Shown piece after piece: positions 12,295-22,417 of a stretch of 64,000 bases of DNA (positions are counted from its first letter, which is position 1; every line of letters begins with the position of its first letter). A program made the position numbers and the translations under genes. This DNA is from Gigaspora margarita (lineage: Eukaryota; Glomeromycota; Glomeromycetes; Diversisporales; Gigasporaceae), in the NCBI GenBank assembly GCA_009809945.1, contig WTPW01000195.1:63317-127316 (forward strand), given 5' to 3'. The notes below the pieces were generated by a model. The model saw only the letters and a program-made list of their open reading frames with translations, did not search any database and had not been told where the DNA came from.

Positions 12295-12752
12295 GAACTG
12301 AAATGGGAGATGCTCCCAAAAATAGCAAATAATATTGCACCGGGAGATCACTGTAAGCAGTTGAGTTTGTGTGGCTTAGCGCTAGCAAGTGGTTTCCCGC
12401 CTACATAATACAGGCTAGCTGTTAATATGAACATGTGAGTGAATTGATATTTAGCAGTTATAATTATGAAAATAGCAGGTTTATTTAGCTGTGATTTATG
12501 TGTTATTGAAACTGAAACGGGATATGCTCCCAGAAATAACAATAATATTGCACCAGGAGATAACTGTAAGCAGTTGTTTATGTAGCTTAGCACTGGCCGG
12601 TGGTTTCCCACCTGCATTTGCATAATGCTAGCTGGCCGTCAATATAAACATGTAATATTGAATATTGCTTTTATAGTATTTAAGTTTGTTGTTTTGTGGT
12701 TTAATACTGACCTCCCGCATAATGTAGGCTTATTGTCAATATAACACATGAT
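12295..12752. repeat. ~210-bp tandem repeat, two and a part units
   Basis: Two long units (about 12295-12440 and 12505-12660) share AATATTGCACCRGGAGAT, CTGTAAGCAGTTG and RGTGGTTTCCCRCCTRCAT. A third partial unit (about 12690-12752) keeps ACCTCCCGCATAATG. A 91-aa minus-strand frame lies here but follows the repeat and shows no known domain. Confidence 0.7.
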
Positions 12753-12766
12753 ATTAATATTATGAG

Positions 12767-13726
12767 GAAAGGGTGTGGCGACTTAGGGAAGTTGTTAAGT
12801 TGTCACCCCCCAAGCGGCAGGTCTAGGGTTCAAATCCCACTGGTGACGCTTTGAAAAACAGACCTGTGTTCCGGTAACTGCTTCTCGTCAATTAGTTGGG
12901 TACATTACCTGTAGGCCTTGGTACACCATCTCGAATGGGAGCCTTTGGGCGCACAAATCCAAGGAACCAGAGAAATGAAAACCCGTTTGGCAAGCCCTGA
13001 GTAAGGAGGTAGCAAAAATCTTCGACAGTGCTACCAAAACCAAAATATCAGAAACCGGAGCTGGAGAATCGGACGATAAGACCCTCGAGAAGGGGGTTCA
13101 CCAACCTGGCCGCCGGAGTCGCACCGGAGGAAAAGGACCTATGTTTCAGAATTAGGTACCAAGGGAAGAAGTCCATATCGACCCTTCCGGGCTAACTGGT
13201 TTGGAAGTTTGTGGATCTGGTATAAGGACCGGTAGGATGGTGAGGTGGGTGCTGGGGTTGGAGTGAACCTTACAAGGGCAGAAGTAGGTAATGGTAGTGG
13301 TTTAGATAACCCCTGGACTGTAAGTGTATAGGTAAAGGTGTAGCATAAGTTACCGAAGTGTAGGTAATACCTGGGTGGGACAGGGACTGCTCTACCAAGT
13401 TTTCTGTCGAGGATAAATTAGTCCTAAGGGTGGTGATTAGCATCCGGTACGAACTCCAGGTTAGAAACTGCTGGCTGTACCAGTGATACAAGATGGGTTG
13501 GCAGGCGGATCAGAGACCAGAGGGTTTAAATAGGCAATGCCGGTATGTGTGTTGCAGGTATGGCAGCTAGTGTAGGACCCTCGGGTGGCTACTTAAATAG
13601 GCAACCAAAAGTTGCAGGTGTGGCTAGTTGTACTCTCATCAATGTAACAAATGCCGGTATTCCCTTAAGTGGATACCAACGGCCCTAATATCTTGAATAA
13701 AAATTCCCAGTTCCCGAAGATGGACA

Positions 13727-13758
<32 letters not shown>
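12767..13758 (+). mobile_element. tRNA-headed SINE, ~1 kb, with 14-bp TSD
   Basis: The head has a tRNA-like internal promoter: an A-box-like TGGCGACTTAGGGAAGTTG near 12776 and a canonical B box GGTTCAAATCC near 12828. A long GC-richer body follows, then a poly-A tail (13732-13758). ATTAATATTATGAG is repeated on both sides (12753-12766 and 13759-13772), the mark of target-primed reverse transcription. The head resembles a class II (Ser/Leu-like) tRNA, but cloverleaf pairing was not checked. The body is shared with elements at 51507-52654 and 58882-59812. At about 1 kb it is long for a SINE. Confidence 0.85.
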
Positions 13759-13765
<7 letters not shown>

Positions 13766-15045
13766 TTATGAGAATGGGCAGTTTCTTTTGGAAGGAAGGG
13801 TTGGGTTGCAGATTGTGGTCTGTTGTAGTTGAGTGAGCAATCATTGCATAATGCCCAATTGTGTTTTCTCTGAATTTATTTTTGTTCTCATTGCCGCCTT
13901 TATCAAGTTAGTGATTACTGTTTATAGAAAGTCATTCAAATCATACTCACCTCCGTTGATTATCTGGACTGGATTTGTTCTAGTTAATGGTTCCACAATG
14001 TGCATCACCATGCTTAGCATCTTTTTGATCTGTTGACTTTACGTCAACTCGAATGACATACAATTATGATCAATGATTATAATATATATGCAGGATAAGT
14101 ACCAAGTTGCCATTGATACTAAAGCTTGATTATATGCTACAACTACTTTTCAATTATAATTGATTATCACTTTGCTCCATAAACCATTAATAACTTGTTA
14201 TATCCAGATTGATTATCATCAAAATATGGTTAAATTGCTAAAAATAAAATATGACATGTATTAAATCTTAGTAAATTGCCAAAATATTCAATTATAACTC
14301 TTTTTAAAATTAATTTCAATTTGCTAAAATTAAAATTTGGACCTTAGATCAAAATTGAATCAATTTGCTAAAAAAAATATGACATATATTAGAGATGTCC
14401 AGGGTCCTTATATAACTTAGTTATAAATTTTTGTACAGTATGTATATACAGTACTTGATCACTATAAATTTTAGTACATTTATACCTGATTATATACCTG
14501 ATTACTTATAAATTTTTATATGCTTATGATTTGATCGCTTTGTTCCATTATACTTTTTAAATATGTATTTATATAATAATATTTTAAAAAAATTGATAAA
14601 ATTAAGGTAAATCTGAATTGATGAATTTAATAATTATAACAGTCAAAGGACATGTCCACATAATGGCTTAGAATGTAGTTACTTATAAATCAAATGAGTT
14701 GACTCACACAATTTTATATGTAAAATTATGCAAAAAAATCATTTAAATTGAATTTATTTAAAAGCATACATATAAAAGTCTCTTTAAATTTTAAATATAT
14801 ATTCTTTGGCATTTAATACTCTTTTGTTTAAAGTTTTAGTTCTTAATTTGAAGTAGGGAGATAAAAATCTTTCACTAAAGTTGACCAATTCTTTACTATA
14901 TTCTTTAAGTCAAATGAGTAACTCACCCTATATAATAATATGATTGGTTAAAATAATTCTTTAAAAATATGTAAGATAATATTAAGTAAAGGCTTCTTGT
15001 GCCTAATTGAAAGTTGAAGAGGAGGTTCTCCTAATTCTAATAATA

Positions 15046-15200
15046 GGGTCTGGAATGGGCTGGGTCAGGCTGGGTTTTTCTAAGCCAGGTAAAATTATTT
15101 TTAAGCCCAACCTGAACCAAAACCTGGTTATATCTAGACAGGCTGGGCTCAGGTCGGGCTGACCAGGCTTTATCTAGGCCTGACCTGGCCCATTGGCCCG
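15046..15200. repeat. GC-richer repeat (GGGCTGGGTC type)
   Basis: A block of AGGGTCTGGAATGGGCTGGG, AGGCTGGG and GGCCTGACCTGG words, much less AT-rich than its surroundings. A related block lies inverted at 18080-18257, ending CCCGATTCTGAACCCTA. Together they look like a hAT/MITE family near the two arms of the 4.2-kb element. Short open frames here (minus 15037-15285) are by-products of the base composition. Confidence 0.55.
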
Positions 15201-16099
15201 CACATATAGACCAATAAGATTGGAGCAGTTGTAAATCCAGAACACCTGTGTTGTCTGAATCTCCAAATGCAGAAATGGGGATCAAAGCCCCTCAAAAGCT
15301 CCTAACGGTTCCAAACGGGTGATCAAGCTCCAAACGAGTGATTGAATCCCCAATTGAAGGATCAAAGCACTATATGAATTAAAAGATATATAAGGGTTTA
15401 GTTTCAGCTTATAAAGAGGAAAAAGTAGTTAATGATTGTAGTATTATTATAATAATCTGATGTATTGGTTTATATAAATAAAGATAAACCTTATAACCCA
15501 AAACTATGTATGTTAGTTTATAATCTAAACTATTTAACCTTAAATTTTTCTTTGTTCATGATTAAACTAAACCATCCCAATTTCCTCAAGCTCTCTTAAT
15601 CGATCATAACACCTGATAAAAAATTAGATGAATGACTTTTTAACTGATTCAATTAAGTTTGTGCTATCGTCGTAAGTATAGTGATAATAATAAAGAATTT
15701 TTTTTAATATTTAAAAAAAAATCATAATACAAATAAATAGTTACTCTTATGCTACATATACCCAACAATTTACCCATAATACTATGTATATTAGAATCTA
15801 ATATCCTGAATCTACAGTGGCCTACCATATTATTATAGACACTTTTTGGGCAGCCATCACTCAAAATAGGGTAAGTAAACACAGCATGAAATTTATATTG
15901 CGTGACCAGTTGATCTAACAGTACTACATACTAAAATTTTATGCAATTTTATTATGTTACACAAAAGTTATGCAAAAAATTCTAAAATTTTGATTTTTTT
16001 ATTTGTATGAAAGTAAAAATTTTATATTTTCTTTTTTTTTAAAAAAAATTTTTATATAAAAAAAAAACCAATTATATTATAATTTTTGATGGGTTTGCC

Positions 16100-16711
16100 T
16101 CCAGTTTCTATAAAAGTATCAACCCGATTGGAGATGCTGGCAACTAGTCTGTAGTAGTGTTTCATACCACGATTTTTTAGCAAGAGCATCTGGCTCTACG
16201 AGATTACTCACGCAACTGATTTCCCATTTTTCATTTGGTTCGTGCTAGAAGAACCCAGAAAAAGATGTACATAGGTGACAACACACTACTTATGATGTTC
16301 AAGTGCCCATTTATACCTTATTTCCATATTCTCAGCCATGATAAGAGGCTTTGGGGTGATACAAGAGGACAAGCCCAAACTGTGCAAAGCACGGCACATG
16401 GTACTCTCAGAAATTGTTTTTTTTGCTTTGACAATTGTGTAGGTTGGTTATCTGTGTAAGGCTGAGATAGCGGCTGCTATCTGTGACTAAGTCTTTAAGG
16501 TTTTTAAGATCCAAGAGTGTTAGAGTTTTCAGTCGACCGGTCCTTTTTTTTTTAATTTCTGCGCCTGACTCACTGTGCTGCTTTATGATATTCCCTACAG
16601 AACTTTTACTACAACCAGCTACAGCTACTATTGTATGAAGCGAATCAACTCTTTGGGGTCATAAATTATGGCTCCTTGCTGTCTTTCTGTTAAATCTTTT
16701 TTCACGCCCAT
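16100..16711 (-). pseudogene. Tc1/mariner transposase, degenerate
   Basis: Reading the minus strand from an ATG at 16711 gives MGVKKDLTERQQGAIIYD. After a frameshift come an HTH-like VAGCSKSSVGNIIKQHS and a KKRTGRLKTL block typical of the N-terminal DNA-binding half of Tc1-like transposases. Further down, matches are scattered over frames with several stops. I cannot trace the catalytic DDE residues, and the C-terminal half is poorly preserved. The gene sits between the TIRs in the expected way. Transposition would require a source elsewhere. Confidence 0.7.
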
Positions 16712-16756
16712 TTTTTGTGGAAAAAAAAATTATGATGCAGATTTGTTTTTTTTTAT

Positions 16757-17180
16757 GCCGATTGGTCATACAGATATATATTTTTTTATATCGCATAATG
16801 TGACCTGGGTGTCACATTACATTTGAGTGAAATTTGAACCAATTTGAGCAAAAAATCGATTTTTTGTAAATTTTTTTTAAAAAAAAAATATTCAAAAAAT
16901 TNTGCTAGAGTTTTCGGGTGACCAGTCCTTTTTTTTTTTTTTTTTTTCTTTCCCTAACTCACTATACTCTTTTATGACCTTTGACACAGAATTTTTTCCA
17001 AACACAACCAGAGCTGAAATTGCAAAGTGAATTACCCCGATTGGTCATACAGATATATATTTTTTTATATCGCATAATGTGACCTGGGTGTCACATTACA
17101 TTTGAGTGAAATTTGAACCAATTTGAGCAAAAAATCGATTTTTTGTAAATTTTTTTTAAAAAAAAAATATTCAAAAAATT
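16757..17180. repeat. Duplicated block with an N inside the Tc1 element
   Basis: A segment beginning CGATTGGTCATACAGATATA and ending ATTCAAAAAATT appears twice (about 16760-16901 and 17040-17180), apparently identical. Between them (16903-17038) lies a diverged second version of the transposase segment at about 16505-16640. An N at 16902 sits exactly at the first copy's right edge. This is either a local tandem duplication or an assembly join. Confidence 0.75.
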
Positions 17181-17392
17181 CTGAAAATTGATTTTTGTAC
17201 AAACCCAAAAATGGTGCTTTGTACTAATTTTTGTATAACTTCAGCGCTATCTAATTAAATTGTACCAACTTTTAGTATGTTGTACCATTAGATCTGCTGG
17301 TCACGTGAGCAAAAGTTTGTGCTATGTTTACTTACCCGATTTTGAGCGATGGCTGCCCAAATAGTGTCTATAATAATATGTAGGCCACTGTA

Positions 17393-17860
17393 AATACTAT
17401 GTTACCGAACTAACTACTGTACATCACGAATCTAACTATCATGCTATACCCAGTTTTATCATCCTGAATTTAACTATGATGCTATATAAGTTTATCATCA
17501 AGAATTTAACTACTGTACTATGTCTAGTTCTAAGTTCTGAATCTAATTCCAACAGTATGTCCAGCTAATATTCAAAACTAACTCTGTGCTAAGCTACGTC
17601 TAGCCAAGATCCCAAATCTATAAGTCCAGTTCTAATGTTCAGTTTTAATATCCCAAATTTAGTTTTTATGCTACGTCTAGTTCTAACATCACGAATTTAA
17701 CAACCATGCTACGTCCAGCTTTAATATCCAGAATCTAACTACTGTACTATGTCCAGTTCTCTAATTATAGTGCTCCATCTAATTCTATTACTGTGCTGTA
17801 TCTGGTTTTATTTACTATGCTATTCTGAATCTAACTATTCCACATATCAAAGTGACAACT
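17393..17860. repeat. Degenerate minisatellite (~45-bp unit)
   Basis: Repeated variants of CTACTGTACTATGTCCAGTT and ATCCWGAATYTAACTA. The same words occur just left of the Tc1 element (about 15780-15814), so the transposon jumped into the array. Confidence 0.65.
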
Positions 17861-18079
17861 CCACAATGGAATACCGATACTAAATGTCGATTAGTAATAA
17901 AAAAAAACTACAAATTTAAAAAACACTTATCTTAAATATCAATTTGTATAACTGGCAATACTGGAATTATATACATACATAGATAATTTATTAGTATTAT
18001 AAATACGCATCCTTTTATTAATCCAAGTATTTATTCAATAATATTGAATATGCCAAAATCAATAGCTATAAATTTAATG

Positions 18080-18257
18080 GGCCTATCGAGTACCTGTGGG
18101 CTTTTTAGTAAAGCCTGACTCAATCTGGTATCTTAGCGGGCCTAGTCCAGGCCCAGCCCAATATAATTACAGGCCTAAAAATACAGGTCCAGCCTGGAAC
18201 TTTAGCAGTTCAGGCTGGGCTCGGGCCTGGGTAGCCCAGCCCGATTCTGAACCCTAT
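18080..18257. repeat. GC-richer repeat, inverted relative to 15046-15200
   Basis: Contains GGGCCTAGTCCAGGCCCAGC, CAGGCTGGGCTCGGGCCTGG and ends CCCGATTCTGAACCCTAT. Related in reverse to the block at 15046-15200. The 77-aa frame at 18096-18329 is not considered a gene. Confidence 0.5.
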
Positions 18258-18462
18258 CTAATGGTAGTTAAATCATCAAAATTGGCTTGGTGGAACCCAA
18301 GATACTTGGGATCAAAGAAGAGAACATAAAGATCTGCAAATTCACTGTTATACAAAGTATATTACTTTGTATAACAGTGAATTTGCAGATCCTTATGTTC
18401 TCTTTTTTGATCCCAAGTATCTTGGGTTCCACCAAGCCAATTTTGATAATTTAACTACATTA
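18258..18462. repeat. Near-perfect ~100-bp-arm hairpin
   Basis: The arm beginning TCTAATGGTAGTTAAATCAT and its inverted partner ending ATTTAACTACATTAGA pair almost base for base. The tip is GTATACAAAGTA / TACTTTGTATA-like with a loop of about three bases near 18360. The arms include CTTGGTGGAACCCAAG, itself a small palindrome. Likely a young foldback insertion. Confidence 0.8.
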
Positions 18463-18851
18463 GAATTAGAAGAACCTTCTCTTCAACTTTCAATTAGGGC
18501 ACAAGAAGCCTTTACTTAATATCATCTTACATATTTTTAAAGAATTATTTTAACCAATCATATTATTATATAGGGTGAGTCACTCATTTGACTTAAAGAA
18601 CATAGTAAAGAATTGGTCAACTTTAGTGGAAGATTTTCATCTCCCTACTTCAAATTAAGAACTAAAACTTTAAACAAAAAAGTATTAAATGCCAAAGAAT
18701 ATATATTTAAAATTTAAAGAGACTTTTATATGTATGCTTTTAATTAAATTCAATTTAAATAATTTTTTGTATAATTTTACATATAAAATTGGGTGAGTCA
18801 ACTAATTTGATCTATAAGTAATTGCACTCAGTTGAACATGTTCCTTAACTG

Positions 18852-20052
18852 ATAAGATTCAAATATTTAAAAGTAGATAAAGTCTATATAAGATTTTTAT
18901 TTGTAATTAATGCGTAAAACTTATAAGAAATGATTATTATTTTAACGAGAAATTACATTCCTCGTGATCATATATACACATATATATGTATATATATTTA
19001 TTAATCGTGAAAAATTAAGAGGCTCTACTCGATTCTGTGAATTCTGTGAATTCTGTGCAGGATCCTGCATCCCACATGGGATTTTTAAAAAATTAGAATT
19101 TGCCCATCACTAATAGCAGTGTTATTTAGCATAGAGTCGATTTTCCCTCTCACACCATGCACATAAATACAAATTGCTGGTCACATTATGGATATTGGCA
19201 TAGAATATCAGGCACTATAAGATCATGGGCACAGGTGCCAGCTACTACTAAAGTGCCAACTAATTTTATAACTATACTTACTAAAGTTTTTGGTCAAGTT
19301 TTTGTATCTGTACCTATAGGACCAGGAAATCTTTATTATAGGTCCCCGCCACTACAATATTCAAACACTATTATAAATTTAGAAAATGTGATCGACTTTA
19401 AATAGATTCGAATAATCATAAGTCTTGTAAAGTCAACGGCTTTGTATAATTTGAAGAAAAATTGGTCACCGCCTATAAATAGTTTCAAATATATAGGTTA
19501 CTAAAAAAGGTACTAGTCACAATCTGATTCGTATCATTATTATATAACCATTATTTATCATATGACTTAAATATTCTATAGTAATAGTCTTTTTATTATA
19601 TATATCATTATAGCATGGCTACTATTTATCATGAGTATTACACTATCTATGTTATAAATCACTTTCTTTTTATTGCATCATTCATGCTTGTTATTTTGCA
19701 CGATGTATACGTCATCTATACTTATATTATGTTGCACTATATGAATTAAAGGAGACTAAAAAAATATAAATAGTACAATTTATGGTCAATACTGCCATAC
19801 TATAATACCAATATAGCCATATTGGCACAATGACAATTTTTTTGATTATTTAGAAAATGCCGCTTCATAGCATTCTCTGATTAAAAAATTATTACTGTAT
19901 CAACGTGATGTCATCTCATATATCATAAATATTATATAATTATTTTATATGGTTTGGTGAACAAATAAGAATAACAGAATTCATGTCTCAATATATTTAT
20001 AATAACAAATTTATTTAAGTCTCATTTTAATTACATAATTATTGTATAAGGT
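18852..20052. other. Unassigned stretch with one unrecognised frame
   Basis: A plus-strand frame at 19157-19405 (82 aa, starting MHINTNCWSHYGYWHRISGT) has normal amino-acid variety but no domain I recognise, and nothing around it supports it as a gene. Bases 19020-19112 contain a direct repeat GATTCTGTGAATTCTGTG and the GCCCATCACTA end that faces 9945. The rest is featureless AT-rich sequence. Confidence 0.3.
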
Positions 20053-20060
20053 ATCCTACC

Positions 20061-21600
20061 TAGAGGTTGGAATTGATCTGTTGCATTCAAATTTAAAACC
20101 GGTTCAACCTGATTCAAATATTTGATATTTGGATTTAATAAAACTAGATTTATCAAATTTAATAAACCTGAAAAATCACATTTAATAAAACCGGATTTAT
20201 TGAATTTAATAAACCCAAAAAATCAGATTTAATAAAATCTGAATTGTTCAGATTTATAGCTATTTTTATAAATTCTGGGACAACTGATAAAATTGATCAG
20301 CTGAATTACTGTGCCAAAAATCTATTTCCGATGATAGCGAATTTAAAAACTTATCGAATTCAGCTGAAATAATTTTTATCAGTTGTTTCAGAATTTATGA
20401 AAACAGCTGTAATAAAGCTGGACTATTTTGAAAAATCAGGTTTAATAAATTGTGACAATCATTATTTCATAATATAGGTTGATTTTAATTAATTACATCT
20501 TAATAAAGTACGCAAAAGGTGTCCTGGTTTACCTCTAGGTTTAAAAAAAAAACAAAAATTAACTACGTTATTCATATATTTTCACTGATTTAGGAATATC
20601 TTAGGTCAATTCTTAATTAAATTATAATGGTTTGCAAAAAGGTGTGACCTTTACAAATTATAAATCACAAGAAATCTGCCAGATTTTTCGATTCTTGAAG
20701 AATTTTAAAGATTTTGGATAAAATATAGACGATATTGATTAAAAATTATGATCAATAGTGAATAAAATTTCAAAAAATTTTTTGCTATCATTATCACAAA
20801 ATTACTGGGTTACACCTTTTTTGCAAACTGCTATAATGATAATAAAATTTTAACTTGCAATTAAAATGATTTGTATATGGTATTGTTTATCTTGCAAACA
20901 GTAGATGATAATGTTATTCATAAATAGAGTGTTTTAAAAGCACATTAGCCCTAGAAATAATTGAACCCATCAATTTGGGTGTTAGTTCAAGTAAAAACTG
21001 ACATTACACTTTGCAAGTGGCAGGCTCAAAAGAATTTACTATGTACAAGATGCGAGTGCATTCCATATAGTAGTGTTAAATTTTAATCATGAGAATTTTT
21101 TACTATTGTGCCTTTTTTATCTGTTATTGATTATGTAATTTTTTTATTTAAATTTATAAAGCAATTGTTTTTAATATAACCATAATTTACGCAAATTTAT
21201 ATTATTTTTTTTTTTAGTTTCTTTATATAAAATTTTATGTAAATTTTTATCACTTTTTACTTATACAAATGAACATTTATGATATAAGTAATATTATTAA
21301 TGGTCATATAATTTTTGTCTCTTTGAGCATATAATTTAATTTTTTCAATTTTTCACTGATTGAAATAATGTACGTACATCATTTCAAAATTTAAGAATGA
21401 CATCTGTAAACCCGAATTTACGAGTTTATTACAACTAAAAAACTGGTTTATTTTAAATTTAGATTGATTTGGTTTTACAAGTTTATTAAAATTGCAAAAC
21501 TGAATTATTCAAGTTTATTTAAATTCGATTTAAAACCAGATTTGATTTGAGGTAAGTAAATAAAACCGAATTGTATAAATAAAATCAGTTCCAACTTCTA
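20061..21600. mobile_element. 1.54-kb hAT-like non-autonomous element
   Basis: Ends TAGAGGTTGGAATTGA and TCAGTTCCAACTTCTA, flanked by identical ATCCTACC at 20053-20060 and 21601-21608. Both subterminal regions are filled with TTTAATAAAACC/GGTTTTA words (20090-20260, 21400-21590), a usual arrangement of transposase-binding repeats in hAT elements. No transposase frame. A second MITE is nested at 20627-20831. Confidence 0.82.
20627..20831. mobile_element. TA-flanked MITE nested in the hAT-like element
   Basis: Arms GTTTGCAAAAAGGTGTGACC and GGTTACACCTTTTTTGCAAAC are inverted, with TA at 20625-20626 and 20832-20833. Interior non-coding. Confidence 0.7.
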
Positions 21601-22034
21601 ATCCTACCAAACAATAATTCACATTATTATCAACTTATTAAAGGTGTTTGTAAAACTGATTCACTTAATTAGAAAAAAGCCTAATTCGCAAAAAATATAA
21701 TTAAAATTCTTATAGCAGGGACCTATAATAAAGATTTCCTGACCAAATTTCAGAGTCAGAATAGACTGAAATCTATAATTTTTCTCAAAATCACCCAAAA
21801 TTTAACTAATCAAATGGTATTCTACGTATTAAGCATACTCACTCGCATGTTGGCCTAGCTTCAGCCTATCTCCGACTCTAAATTTTGGTTATCTGCTGGA
21901 TTTTGGTTGCTCCACTAATCTATCTCTGTGCCTATGCTCACAACTAAGATTTTGTGCCTATGTTTTTTTGTTAGGCATGGGCATGAGCTCGGCTTGCGAT
22001 TGTTTAATCTAACACAGTTATTAATTAACTCATA

Positions 22035-22274
22035 CAGTAGGGTCTTCAAAATTCCAGGTTGGAATACGTCAGAGTGCATCGGAATTATAGTCAACTGGAT
22101 CGGAATTGATCAATTTTGCCTCAAGATCATAAACAATTTTAGTAATGAAATCATATCCATACATTAAGTAAAAAGTGCCCAGCTGATAATTTTGCTATAG
22201 AACTTGCTAACAACTAGGACTAAATGCCAACCTAGATCTGATGCATCTGACCCAGAATTTTGGTGACCCTCCTG
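22035..22274. mobile_element. TA-flanked MITE (CAGGAG..CCAAAATTCCGGG family)
   Basis: Ends CAGTAGGGTCTTCAAAATTC and GAATTTTGGTGACCCTCCTG, with TA at 22033-22034 and 22275-22276. Same family as the two copies in the right LTR-like repeat at 34674-34912 and 34996-35227. It lies about 140 bp upstream of the F-box/LRR pseudogene start. Confidence 0.85.
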
Positions 22275-22417
22275 TAAAATTCGTTATTTAATTTGTATAA
22301 TATTTGATTTTTTTTCAAATTTGGATTTTTGGTATTTCATGATTTTGTTTCATATTAGATATAAAAGATGGATGTAATTTACGTACCCATTAAAATTTTT
22401 GGTAGATTTTTTTCAAT

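Larger units (their letters stand above)
10450..14408. mobile_element. 3.96-kb hAT-like element with perfect 8-bp TSD
   Basis: Ends AGGACCCAGACATCTCT and AGAGATGTCCAGGGTCCT, flanked by identical TATATAAC at 10442-10449 and 14409-14416. The ends match the short elements at 31987-32281 and 48654-53523, so the three form one family. No transposase is encoded; the interior holds a giant palindrome, a tandem repeat and a SINE. A 67-aa frame at 13833-14036 is unrecognised and likely chance. Confidence 0.8.
15815..17390 (-). mobile_element. Tc1/mariner transposon, full-length but dead
   Basis: Terminal repeats start CAGTGGCCTACCATATTATT and end with its complement form (ATAATATGTAGGCCACTG), flanked by TA at 15813-15814 and 17391-17392. 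The inverted repeats run over about 80-100 bp, including GGGCAGCCATC / GATGGCTGCCC. Length (1576 bp), TA target and the encoded transposase remnant all fit the Tc1/mariner superfamily. It is inserted into a minisatellite that continues on the right. Confidence 0.88.
14640..18851. mobile_element. 4.2-kb element with ~400-bp terminal inverted repeats
   Basis: The left arm (14640-15045) and right arm (about 18463-18851) are inverted copies, sharing for example GGTCAACTTTAGT, CCCTACTTCAAATTAAG and TGAGTCAACT in opposite orientation. Ends read CAGTCAAAGGACATGT and ACATGTTCCTTAACTG, and ATAA flanks both. No transposase of its own is visible. It contains GC-rich repeats, a minisatellite, a Tc1/mariner transposon and a long hairpin. 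Confidence 0.75.

Noticed and set aside
12767-12850. Free-standing tRNA gene
   Set aside because: A/B boxes are present, but the sequence continues into a 1-kb body with poly-A and target duplication, so it is a SINE head.
15037-15285. 82-aa minus frame with Trp/Pro-rich sequence
   Set aside because: Arises from the GC-rich repeat also present inverted at 18.1 kb.
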